DNA from: an uncultured Christensenella sp.
GTDB lineage: Bacteria > Bacillota > Clostridia > Christensenellales > Pumilibacteraceae
Direction of reading: 5' to 3'
Length of the DNA: 64,000 nt
Assembly: GCA_910577995.1 (NCBI GenBank)
Contig: CAJTND010000003.1
Location: 49,230-113,229, forward strand
The notes under the pieces were generated by a model, which was not told the origin of the DNA, ran no database searches, and saw only the letters and a list, made by a program, of their open reading frames with translations. The translations under genes were made by a program, and so were the position numbers. Positions 56,775 to 64,000 of this stretch are shown piece by piece; positions within the stretch are counted from its first letter, which is position 1, and each line of letters opens with the position of its first letter.

Positions 56775-57482
56775 ATGGTTTTCAGAGCGGGCGTAGTCGA
56801 GGACAACAAGGAATCGCGTGAGTTGTTGTGCGGATATCTCGAGAAGTTCGGCAAGGAGCGGAACTGCGATTTCAACGTTGCGTGCTACGGCGACGCGCTC
56901 GAATTTTTGGACGAGTTCAGCGGTAACTTCGATATAATCTTTATGGATATAGAGCTTCCGCACCTCAACGGTATGGACGCTGTCAAAAAGATAAGGGAAA
57001 GGGATAAGTCCGTTATCGTTATCTTCGTGACGAACATGGCGCAGTACGCAGTCAAGGGCTACGAGGTGAACGCTCTCGACTTTATAGTCAAGCCCGTGCA
57101 GTACGACGGTTTTGCCATGAAGATGGATAGGGCGCTCGAAAGGTTCAAGACGATGCGCGACAAGGATATATGGATAACCGAGCGCAACAACAAGCGCCGC
57201 TTGCGCGCGTCCGACATCAAGTATGTGGAAGTCGAGCATCACTCCGTCATCTACCACACGACGGAAGGAAACTATACCGCATACGACCAACTGCAAAACG
57301 TGTGCGTCGCGCTCGCCGATCTTCCGTTTGCGCTGTGTAACAGGTGTTTTTTGGTCAATCTTCGCTATGTCACCGCGATAGAGGAGTTTTCGGTGATAGT
57401 CGACGGCGAGCCGCTGCAGATCTCGCGCAATAAGAAAAAAAGCTTTCTTACCGCGCTCAACGAATACTTGGGCGGCAGGTAG
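56775..57482 (+). CDS. LytTR-family response regulator (AgrA-like)
   Basis: 235 residues from ATG 56775, after GGAGGG. Receiver domain (about 1-120) with acidic VVEDN, phosphoacceptor Asp in IIFMDIELP and Lys in FIVKPVQ. The C-terminal LytTR DNA-binding domain follows (RRLRASDIKYVEVEHHSVIYHTTEG, FALCNRCFLVNLRYVTAI). Paired with the kinase 5 bp downstream. The target may include its own promoter or the GH3/lipoprotein genes downstream (inference). Confidence 0.94.
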   Translation: MVFRAGVVEDNKESRELLCGYLEKFGKERNCDFNVACYGDALEFLDEFSGNFDIIFMDIELPHLNGMDAVKKIRERDKSVIVIFVTNMAQYAVKGYEVNALDFIVKPVQYDGFAMKMDRALERFKTMRDKDIWITERNNKRRLRASDIKYVEVEHHSVIYHTTEGNYTAYDQLQNVCVALADLPFALCNRCFLVNLRYVTAIEEFSVIVDGEPLQISRNKKKSFLTALNEYLGGR

Positions 57483-57487
57483 TCACC

Positions 57488-58858
57488 GTGCCGACGCTGC
57501 TTTTTTACCGACTGCTCGTCATGCTCGAGCTGTTTGCGGCGGAATTCCTTTTCGCCGTTCGGCTGCACAGGCGCAAGCTGTTTGCACTGCGGTATGTCGG
57601 TTGCATAGTCGTCGGCGAGGGGATCGCGGCGGCGTTGCCGCTTTTGTATAACGCATTCTATACGTCGTTCACGTTTTTCTTTTTGTTTGCCATCACCGTG
57701 CCGATGCTCAAATTCTGCTGCGACGAGTGCTGGAAGAATATCATATTCTGCGGCATTGCGTCGTACACGATGCAGCATCTCGCTTACGGTATATCCAATA
57801 TCCTGCTGTCGATAGTTTCGCAGGGCGCAAGCCCGATATTCGGTATGTACTTCGACGGGACTATAAACTTTGCCGATTTCGATCACTTTACGCTGTTGAC
57901 GGTGTTTGTGTACTTGCTCGCGTACTTCTCGTCGTATACGGTGTTTTTCTATCTGTACATACGCAAGATCGAGATAGGCGGCGAGTTCCGCATACGGCGA
58001 ACGGGCGTATTGATAGTCGTCGGGCTTGCGCTGATAACCGATATACTGCTCAACTCCGTGATAGTATACTACGGCGGCGAACGCGAGCTACTGACTACCG
58101 TCATGAACATAGTATACGAAACGCTGTGCTGCGGCTTCCTACTATATATACAGTTCGGCTTGATCAAGACGGGCGAACTTCGCAACGAGCTCGACACGAC
58201 GCAATACCTGTTGCGCGAAAACGAGCGGCAGTACAAGCTGTCGCAGAACAATATAGAGCTCATCAACCTCAAATGCCATGACCTGCGGCATCAGATACGC
58301 TCGATAGGCGCGCAAAAGGGCTTGCCGGGCGAGGCGGTAAAAGAGATAGAGAGCGCGATATCTGTCTACGATGCGGCAGTGCGCACCGATAACGAGGTGC
58401 TCGACACGATACTTACCGAAAAGAGCCTGCGTTGCGCGCACGACAAGATATCGCTTACCTGCGTGGTCGACGGTCAAGCGCTCGGCTTCATGCTCGCCGC
58501 CGACGTGTATTCGCTGTTCGGCAACGCGCTCGACAACGCGATAGAAGCGGTCATGCGCCTCGACGAGAACAAGCGCAATATCGCCGTCGTAGTGCACAAG
58601 GTGGGCGACATGGTGTCGGTCAACGTCACCAATCCTTACGAGGGCGATATCGAGCTCGACGGCGACGGACTGCCCGTGACTATCAAGCAGGACCGAAATT
58701 TCCACGGCATAGGCGTTAGGTCGATGCGGAACATCGCCGAAAAATACAACGGGATATGCACGGTCTCGCTTAATAACGGCACGTTCGTGCTCAACGTGCT
58801 GTTATCGTGCAAGCCGAAGCGCGGACATGCCGCGCCAGCCGCAGAACAGGCGAAATAG
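57488..58858 (+). CDS. GHKL sensor histidine kinase (AgrC-like)
   Basis: 456 residues with a GTG start. About six N-terminal membrane helices (to about 225: FTFFFLFAITVPML, LLTVFVYLLAYFSSYTVFFYLYI, GVLIVVGLALITDILL). Then the phosphoacceptor His in LKCHDLRHQI and a GHKL ATPase with the N box FGNALDNAIEAV and G box FHGIGVRSM. It senses an external signal, probably a peptide, and phosphorylates the regulator encoded just upstream. No agrD/agrB genes are seen nearby. Confidence 0.92.
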   Translation: MPTLLFYRLLVMLELFAAEFLFAVRLHRRKLFALRYVGCIVVGEGIAAALPLLYNAFYTSFTFFFLFAITVPMLKFCCDECWKNIIFCGIASYTMQHLAYGISNILLSIVSQGASPIFGMYFDGTINFADFDHFTLLTVFVYLLAYFSSYTVFFYLYIRKIEIGGEFRIRRTGVLIVVGLALITDILLNSVIVYYGGERELLTTVMNIVYETLCCGFLLYIQFGLIKTGELRNELDTTQYLLRENERQYKLSQNNIELINLKCHDLRHQIRSIGAQKGLPGEAVKEIESAISVYDAAVRTDNEVLDTILTEKSLRCAHDKISLTCVVDGQALGFMLAADVYSLFGNALDNAIEAVMRLDENKRNIAVVVHKVGDMVSVNVTNPYEGDIELDGDGLPVTIKQDRNFHGIGVRSMRNIAEKYNGICTVSLNNGTFVLNVLLSCKPKRGHAAPAAEQAK

Positions 58859-58882
58859 CGCGGATATCCATATAGACGCTTT

Positions 58883-58920
58883 ACCCGTCGGACCGAAGTA
58901 GGTCGGGCGGGCTTTTTTTT
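58883..58920 (+). terminator. Terminator of the two-component operon
   Basis: CCCGTCGGACC / GGTCGGGCGGG imperfect stem with a 6-base loop, followed by T8. Confidence 0.75.
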
Positions 58921-59092
58921 GTCTTAAAACGTGCAGAATAGGGAGCGGCGACGCCCGCTTAGGCTGTTTGCGGCGCAAAAATCGACAAAAAAGCTATAAT
59001 TTTCTCAAAAGAGAGAGAATTGCGCAGTTCCTCTCGCAGGTTTCCGCAGCGGCATGCGGCGCGGAACGACAGAATAAAAAAAGGAGAAAATT

Positions 59093-59347
59093 ATGAAGAA
59101 GTTGCCGTGGGGCATCATAATGGGCGTCTGTGCTATGTTAGTGTTCTTTTTGACCGTAGGCACGATCGCCGTCTATATGCTTCTCAACGGTGTTGCGGCA
59201 CAGACTAACGATACGGCGTCGTTTTTCGGCGAATGGTATCAGGTGTTGATGTTTGTGTTTGACATTGTGTTCGCGCTCGGATTCGCGGGCTCTCTTACGA
59301 TGTTTATTCTGAGGGAGAAGGCGGATCGCGCGGAGGAGGCTGCGTGA
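59093..59347 (+). CDS. Small two-TM membrane protein
   Basis: 84 residues, helices at about 5-33 (LPWGIIMGVCAMLVFFLTVGTIAVYMLL) and 48-73 (YQVLMFVFDIVFALGFAGSLTMFI), then an acidic-basic tail. AAAAGGAG SD; TATAAT at 58995 upstream without a good -35. Its TGA overlaps the GH3 start by one base, so it is coupled to the glycosidase and may help anchor it. Confidence 0.75.
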   Translation: MKKLPWGIIMGVCAMLVFFLTVGTIAVYMLLNGVAAQTNDTASFFGEWYQVLMFVFDIVFALGFAGSLTMFILREKADRAEEAA

Positions 59348-62300
59348 TGAACAATAAATTGAAGTCAAGACTTTTCAAGCGTTCCATGTGGACGCTGCTT
59401 GCAGTGTTTTTTATGTTGATACTCGCGATATTCATTATCGTAACGCCTATCACAAAGCAATACGAGATGTTTGTCGATCAGTTCTTCAACGTAACGCGTA
59501 CCGTGCCCGTTGAGGCGGATACGGATAATCCCAACGACTTCCAATATTACACTTCCGAGTTCGCCACCAAGGACGAGAACGGGAACTACATATTGGAGAC
59601 AAAGAGCGGCGTTAATACGCAGGTGCTCGATCAGGAACGGATGCGCGCACATTCGCGCGAGATAGCCGAACAGGTCAACGCCGAAGGCTCGGTCCTGCTC
59701 TGGAACAACGCGCTGTCCGTCGACGCGCAGGGCAACGACATGTGTGCTCTGCCGCTCTCCAAGGGCGACAGGATAAGCAACTTCGGCATGGGCACGGTCA
59801 GCTGGGTCTGGTCGGGCATAGGCAGCGGCAAGGTCGAGTTCGAGACCGAGGCGGAAGAGAAGTATTACACCGACGTTAAGGCGATGCTCACCCGTGAGGA
59901 AGTCGGGCTCGTAGTCAACGACGAGTGCTTCAAATCGCTCGAAAACGGCAAGGCGCGCGGATTCGGCATACCGCTCGGCGAAGCGAACGACATGCCGTGG
60001 GAAAACTATTCCAAAGCCGCCAAGGACGCTATACCGCAGTTCGGCGACGCGGCGGTTTACGTTATATCGCGGCTTTTCGGCGAGGGCGTGGATATGTCCG
60101 ACCCCGCGAAGCTCAGCGACGACAAGGATAAGCTTTCGCTGTCGCGCAACGAGCTTTCGGTGCTCGACGGGCTGAAAGAGCTTAAAAAGAACGGCGATAT
60201 CAAAAAGATAATACTCGTGCTCAATACGGCAGGTCCCGTCAACCTCAAAGGCGTCGATCAAAACGCGGTAGACGCGTGCCTTTGGGTGGGCTGGGGCGGT
60301 CATATGGGCGTCGATACTTTTACCGATCTTCTCGTCGGCAACCGCACGCCGTCCGGTCATTCGCCTGACACCTGGGCTTACGATCTTAAATCGTCGCCCG
60401 CGTCCAAGAACCAACCGCGCGCTTACAACAACGTTGCGGCGGGCACGCCCGACGGTCACAATAAGTTCGTCGCGTACCAAGAGGGTATCTACGTCGGTTA
60501 CCGCTACTACGAAACGCGGTACGAGGACGTCATACTCGGCAGAGGCAACGCGTCCGATCCCGTCGGCGCGGTAATGAAAAAGACAGAGTGGGATTACAAC
60601 GCGGAAACGGCGTTCCCGTTCGGCTACGGGCTTTCGTATACGAGCTTCGCTTACAGCGGTTTTGCCGCGGAAAAGGACAAAAAGACGGGCGACTATACTA
60701 TAACGCTCACTGTCCACAACACGGGCAGCCGCGTCGGCAAGGACGCAGTGCAGGTCTATCTGCAAAAGCCGTACACTCAGTACGATATCGACAACAAGAT
60801 AGAAAAATCCTCCGTCGAGCTCGTCGGCTTTACCAAGACCCCCGACATAGAGCCCGGCAAGAGCGCGACCGTTACTGTCACCGTTCCCGAATACGAGTTC
60901 AAGAGCTACGACAGCTACGGCGCGGGCACTTACATACTCGAAAAGGGCGATTACTATCTCGCCGTCGGCGATAACGCGCACGACGCGCTCAACAACATCC
61001 TCGCCGCCAAGAATTACACCGTCGCGGACGGCATGGACTACAACGGCGATAAGACGCTCGTTTATAAAGAGACGTTTGCGCAGAACGATTTCGAGAAGTA
61101 TTCCAAAACCAAGACGGGCGAGACGGTCGTCAATCAGTTCGATATGGCGGACGTCAACCGCAACGCGGGCATGGAGCAGACGCTTGTCTACCTCTCGCGC
61201 AACGATTGGAAAAACACCTTCTCGGGCGGCGCGTCGCTCGACTTCAAGGGCGAGGAAAACGTCAAGCTCGTCAAGTTCGACAAGGAGGTAAAAAACGACC
61301 CGAACGACGAGATGCCTACGTATAACACCGTCGATCAAAAAACTGGCAAGATAAATCTAATCATGCTCAAAGACTTCGAGTACGACGATCCGCTTTGGGA
61401 AACGTTGCTCGATCAGCTGACGTTCGATCAGCAGGAAACGCTCATCCGCACTTGCGCGGGCAGCGGCATCAAGGATATAGCCGCGCCGGGCATCTCGCAG
61501 ATGGACGGACCGATGGGCAGCCGCAGGACCAAGTTCGGGCTTCCCGCCAATCCCGTCACCGCCGCGACGTTCAATCCCGAGCTCGTGGAACGGCTCGGCG
61601 TGGTGTTCGGCACGGAGATGCTGCAAAAAGGCAACGGCGGCGTATACGGTCTCGGCGCCAACATCCACCGCACGCCGTGGGGCGGCAGGGCTTACGAGTA
61701 TTGCAGCGAGGACGGCTTCCTTACCGGCGCGATAACCTCTTACGAGAGCAAGGGCATGCGCAGTATGGGCGTCATTCTGTGGACGAAACACTTCGCGCTC
61801 AACGATCAGGATCTTCACCGCGGCGCGGGCGCGATGGTCTGGGCAAACGAGCAGACCATACGCGAGATCTATCTCAAAGCCTTCGAGACGTCCATAACCG
61901 ACGGTTACTGCAACGGTCTGATGACGTCGTATAACCGCATAGGTCCGAGCTGGTCCGGTCAGAACGAACAGCTCCTGACCAACGTCCTTCGGAAGGAATG
62001 GGGCTTTACGGGCATCACCATAACCGACGCCTGCGGCACCAACGAGTTTATGGGCGGCAACAGCAGCCTGCACGCATTCGCCAATATGGCGGGGCAAGAC
62101 GCCTGGATGGGCAACTTCAAAGAGGGCGCGCTCAAACCCTACTACGAAAGCAGGAACGCGACCGTGTGCAAGGCGGTACGCGAATCGGCGCACAGGATAC
62201 TGTATACGCAGCTCCACTCGCTGATGATGAACGGCGTTTCGTCCTCTACCAAGTTTATCAACGTAACGCCCGGTTGGGAATCGGCGTTGCTCGCGGTAAA

Positions 62301-62397
62301 GGTCGTTTCGGGCATACTCATGGGGCTTTGCCTCGGTATGGTCGCGGCGTCCTGGACACTGTGGTATCTCGACAGGAAAAAGCAAACAAGTACCTAA
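59347..62397 (+). CDS. Membrane-anchored GH3 glycosidase with swapped domain order
   Basis: 1016 residues from ATG 59347 (GTG 59344 is an alternative). N-terminal helix (about 14-37), then the GH3 alpha/beta sandwich domain (SRNELSVLDGLKELKKNGDIKKIILVLNTAGP, GGHMGVDTFTDLL), fibronectin III-like domain (AFPFGYGLSYTSF, then YTITLTVHNTGSRVGKDAVQVYLQKP), then the TIM barrel (TKHFALNDQD, nucleophile Asp894 in ITITDACG). A C-terminal helix (ALLAVKVVSGILMGLCLGMVAASW) ends in a basic tail. The barrel-last order is known in some rumen GH3 enzymes. Likely an extracellular beta-glucosidase-type enzyme; substrate unknown. Confidence 0.9.
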   Translation: MNNKLKSRLFKRSMWTLLAVFFMLILAIFIIVTPITKQYEMFVDQFFNVTRTVPVEADTDNPNDFQYYTSEFATKDENGNYILETKSGVNTQVLDQERMRAHSREIAEQVNAEGSVLLWNNALSVDAQGNDMCALPLSKGDRISNFGMGTVSWVWSGIGSGKVEFETEAEEKYYTDVKAMLTREEVGLVVNDECFKSLENGKARGFGIPLGEANDMPWENYSKAAKDAIPQFGDAAVYVISRLFGEGVDMSDPAKLSDDKDKLSLSRNELSVLDGLKELKKNGDIKKIILVLNTAGPVNLKGVDQNAVDACLWVGWGGHMGVDTFTDLLVGNRTPSGHSPDTWAYDLKSSPASKNQPRAYNNVAAGTPDGHNKFVAYQEGIYVGYRYYETRYEDVILGRGNASDPVGAVMKKTEWDYNAETAFPFGYGLSYTSFAYSGFAAEKDKKTGDYTITLTVHNTGSRVGKDAVQVYLQKPYTQYDIDNKIEKSSVELVGFTKTPDIEPGKSATVTVTVPEYEFKSYDSYGAGTYILEKGDYYLAVGDNAHDALNNILAAKNYTVADGMDYNGDKTLVYKETFAQNDFEKYSKTKTGETVVNQFDMADVNRNAGMEQTLVYLSRNDWKNTFSGGASLDFKGEENVKLVKFDKEVKNDPNDEMPTYNTVDQKTGKINLIMLKDFEYDDPLWETLLDQLTFDQQETLIRTCAGSGIKDIAAPGISQMDGPMGSRRTKFGLPANPVTAATFNPELVERLGVVFGTEMLQKGNGGVYGLGANIHRTPWGGRAYEYCSEDGFLTGAITSYESKGMRSMGVILWTKHFALNDQDLHRGAGAMVWANEQTIREIYLKAFETSITDGYCNGLMTSYNRIGPSWSGQNEQLLTNVLRKEWGFTGITITDACGTNEFMGGNSSLHAFANMAGQDAWMGNFKEGALKPYYESRNATVCKAVRESAHRILYTQLHSLMMNGVSSSTKFINVTPGWESALLAVKVVSGILMGLCLGMVAASWTLWYLDRKKQTST

Positions 62398-62407
62398 GGA
62401 GGGTAAA

Positions 62408-63937
62408 ATGATGAAAAAAGGTGCAAAATTTTGGAGCGTGATGCTTTCTCTCGCAATGGCTATCCCCGTATTTTCGCTCGCCGCATGCGGCGGTAACGGT
62501 GGAGGCGGCGGTGGCGGCGGAGGTGGCGAAACGCCCGATCCGCCCGATCCTCCCACGCCTCCGCCGCACGTACATACCTTTGCCGAGGACTGGACGTATG
62601 ACGACGCTCAGCACTGGCACAGAGCGACCTGCGCGCATACCGCGGTAAAAGACGCGCTCGCGGCGCATGACGACGACGGCGCGGACGGCGCGTGCTCGGT
62701 GTGCGGCTACAAGCTCGAAGTGCACGAGCACACGTTTTCCGAGACCTGGACGACGACGGAGAGCAAGCATTGGCGCGTCGCTACGTGCGAGCACGACACG
62801 CTTATCACGGACGAGGGCGCGCATGACGAGGACGGCACGGACGGCGCGTGCTCGGTGTGCGGCTTTAAGCACGAGCATAACTACGACACCGATTATTGGG
62901 CGTTCACCTCGACCGAACACTGGCGGCAGACCACGTGCGGACATCACGACGACGAGGACCGCGGCGAGGTCGCAGAACACGACGCTCTGGGCGAGAAAGG
63001 CGAGTGCTCGGTGTGCGGCTGGTACGAGCACGAGTGCACGTATCAAACGTCGCTGACCGATAAGAACAACGCGAAAAAGTATCGCTATTACGACAACCAC
63101 TGGGCGGAGAACAAATGCTCTAATAAACCGTGCTCCAAGAACTACAACTACGATTCGCCGCGGTTCAAGAACGTCGAGCTCCATACTTACGTCGACGGCG
63201 TATGCACGGGCTGCGGATTTAAGAATACTTGGATGTACGACGACAAAGGTGACTGTATAGTCTGCGAGGTCTGCGACGGCTGTATCAAAACGACCTGCGC
63301 GCACGACGGCGAGGAAAACCACAAGACATGCCTCGATCACGGCGCAGACTCCAAGACCTTCACGATAGAGGCGGAAAATGCCGAAGTGTTGAACCCGATG
63401 GGCGGACCGGGCGCGATATACGATGCGCGCAACGCGAAGCGCATGGTCATACACGCCGACTATTCCAACGTCAAGTTCACCGTAACGGCAAACAAGGCTT
63501 GCAACGTCACGCTCCGCGTCAAGGTGGGCAAGGCGGGCGGTCCGTCGGAGAAATTCACCGACTACGGCGCGGTATTCGTCAATGACGAGCAGATGACTTC
63601 CAACACGCTCCTCGCTCAACCCGAGGACGTCGAGGACCTTAAATGCAGCACCGCGTGGCTCACGATAGGTTGCATACCGCTCATCGAGGGCGAGAACGTC
63701 ATAGAGCTTTGCCAGGTCGAAGGCAAGACCGGCTTCCACCTCGATAAGATAGATCTTACGACCGCATCCGACGTTACGCTCACTTGGACGGATATCGACA
63801 ATACCGCGTTATACGACGATCACGGCTATTGGAGACCGTTGCCCAACGACAACGCGACCGAGCCGAGCGAGCCGACCGTTCCCGAGGCGCTTGCGGCGCT
63901 CCTTCCCGAGGAGAACAAAAAGAGCTTCGCCGCATAA
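62408..63937 (+). CDS. Lipoprotein with His/Cys repeats and a carbohydrate-binding-like domain
   Basis: 509 residues. Lipoprotein signal with lipobox SLAAC (about Cys27), a Gly10 run and a Pro-rich linker. At least three repeats of HTFxxxWxxxxxxHWxxxTCxH ... GxCSVCG (about 53-230), followed by further CxxC pairs (CTGCGF, CEVCDGC). The C-terminal beta domain (about 315-460: FTIEAENAEV, NVTLRVKVGKAGG, LDKIDLTTA) resembles CBM6/CBM35. Strong AAGGAGG SD, 10 bp after the GH3 gene, probably the same operon. It may hold carbohydrate near the glycosidase (inference). The repeats likely bind zinc. Confidence 0.82.
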   Translation: MMKKGAKFWSVMLSLAMAIPVFSLAACGGNGGGGGGGGGGETPDPPDPPTPPPHVHTFAEDWTYDDAQHWHRATCAHTAVKDALAAHDDDGADGACSVCGYKLEVHEHTFSETWTTTESKHWRVATCEHDTLITDEGAHDEDGTDGACSVCGFKHEHNYDTDYWAFTSTEHWRQTTCGHHDDEDRGEVAEHDALGEKGECSVCGWYEHECTYQTSLTDKNNAKKYRYYDNHWAENKCSNKPCSKNYNYDSPRFKNVELHTYVDGVCTGCGFKNTWMYDDKGDCIVCEVCDGCIKTTCAHDGEENHKTCLDHGADSKTFTIEAENAEVLNPMGGPGAIYDARNAKRMVIHADYSNVKFTVTANKACNVTLRVKVGKAGGPSEKFTDYGAVFVNDEQMTSNTLLAQPEDVEDLKCSTAWLTIGCIPLIEGENVIELCQVEGKTGFHLDKIDLTTASDVTLTWTDIDNTALYDDHGYWRPLPNDNATEPSEPTVPEALAALLPEENKKSFAA

Positions 63938-64000
63938 GAAAAGCTAACTATCTTCCTCATCCCTTAATCCCATACAGACCCGACCGCGCCGACAATTCGG

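Overview
The window looks like the chromosome of an uncultured gut Clostridia-type Firmicute. The evidence is the tig-clpP-clpX and lon-engB gene order, the glgC-glgD-glgA glycogen operon, an RqcH/NFACT gene, an AgrC/AgrA-like LytTR two-component pair, and a lipoprotein with His/Cys-rich repeats. The genus cannot be told from this sequence. Chromosomal DNA at both ends is GC-rich and uses many ATA codons. The middle (about 19.69-56.62 kb) is clearly more AT-rich, has different codon use, and is an integrated mobile element of about 37 kb.

Left chromosomal part (1-19.66 kb): rqcH start (minus strand, cut by the window edge); tig, clpP, clpX; an intergenic region with two 119-bp direct repeats and tRNA-Glu(CTC); glgCDA; a leftward cluster of four small genes (DUF4180, P-loop kinase-like, TfoX-N, DUF1349); tRNA-Ala(GGC); an RlmD/RumA-type methyltransferase; a DUF4085 protein; malic enzyme; lon-engB; a Cys-rich hypothetical; and a metallophosphoesterase. 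Three of these genes appear to be transcribed as leaderless mRNAs, because a good -10 box lies 6 bp before the ATG.

Mobile element: an 11-bp direct repeat (AGRACACTTAA) at 19675 and 56620 marks the likely attL and attR cores. Rejoining the flanks restores a 19-bp-arm hairpin upstream of the LytTR operon. The element carries, left to right: a large serine recombinase with an overlapping catalytically degenerate partner; a WYL regulator, DUF5677, Y-family polymerase and YolD-like operon; a LexA-like repressor with its own SOS box; small zinc-ribbon, HTH and sigma-region-4 regulators; a filamentous-phage (inovirus-like) module with candidate ssDNA-binding protein, small hydrophobic candidate coat protein, terminator, three membrane-anchored surface proteins, Zot-like ATPase and HUH replication initiator, followed by a GC-rich region with two large hairpins; a phase-variable type I restriction-modification system (hsdM, hsdS, tyrosine recombinase, two silent hsdS halves, unknown gene, hsdR) with four recombination sites; a SLOG/XRE divergent pair; and a long leftward run of small plasmid-type genes including PcfJ, a PcfK-MutS-I fusion, a reduced N6-methylase and a J-domain protein. 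No relaxase, coupling protein or VirB4 was seen, so the element does not look self-conjugative.

Right chromosomal part (56.62-64 kb): the LytTR response regulator and GHKL sensor kinase whose upstream region the element entered, then a small two-TM protein, a domain-swapped GH3 glycosidase with membrane anchors at both ends, and a lipoprotein with His/Cys repeats and a carbohydrate-binding-like domain.

The most interesting parts are the inovirus-like module nested in the serine-recombinase island, the 27-bp palindrome that replaces the -35 of two element promoters, and the four-site hsdS switch.
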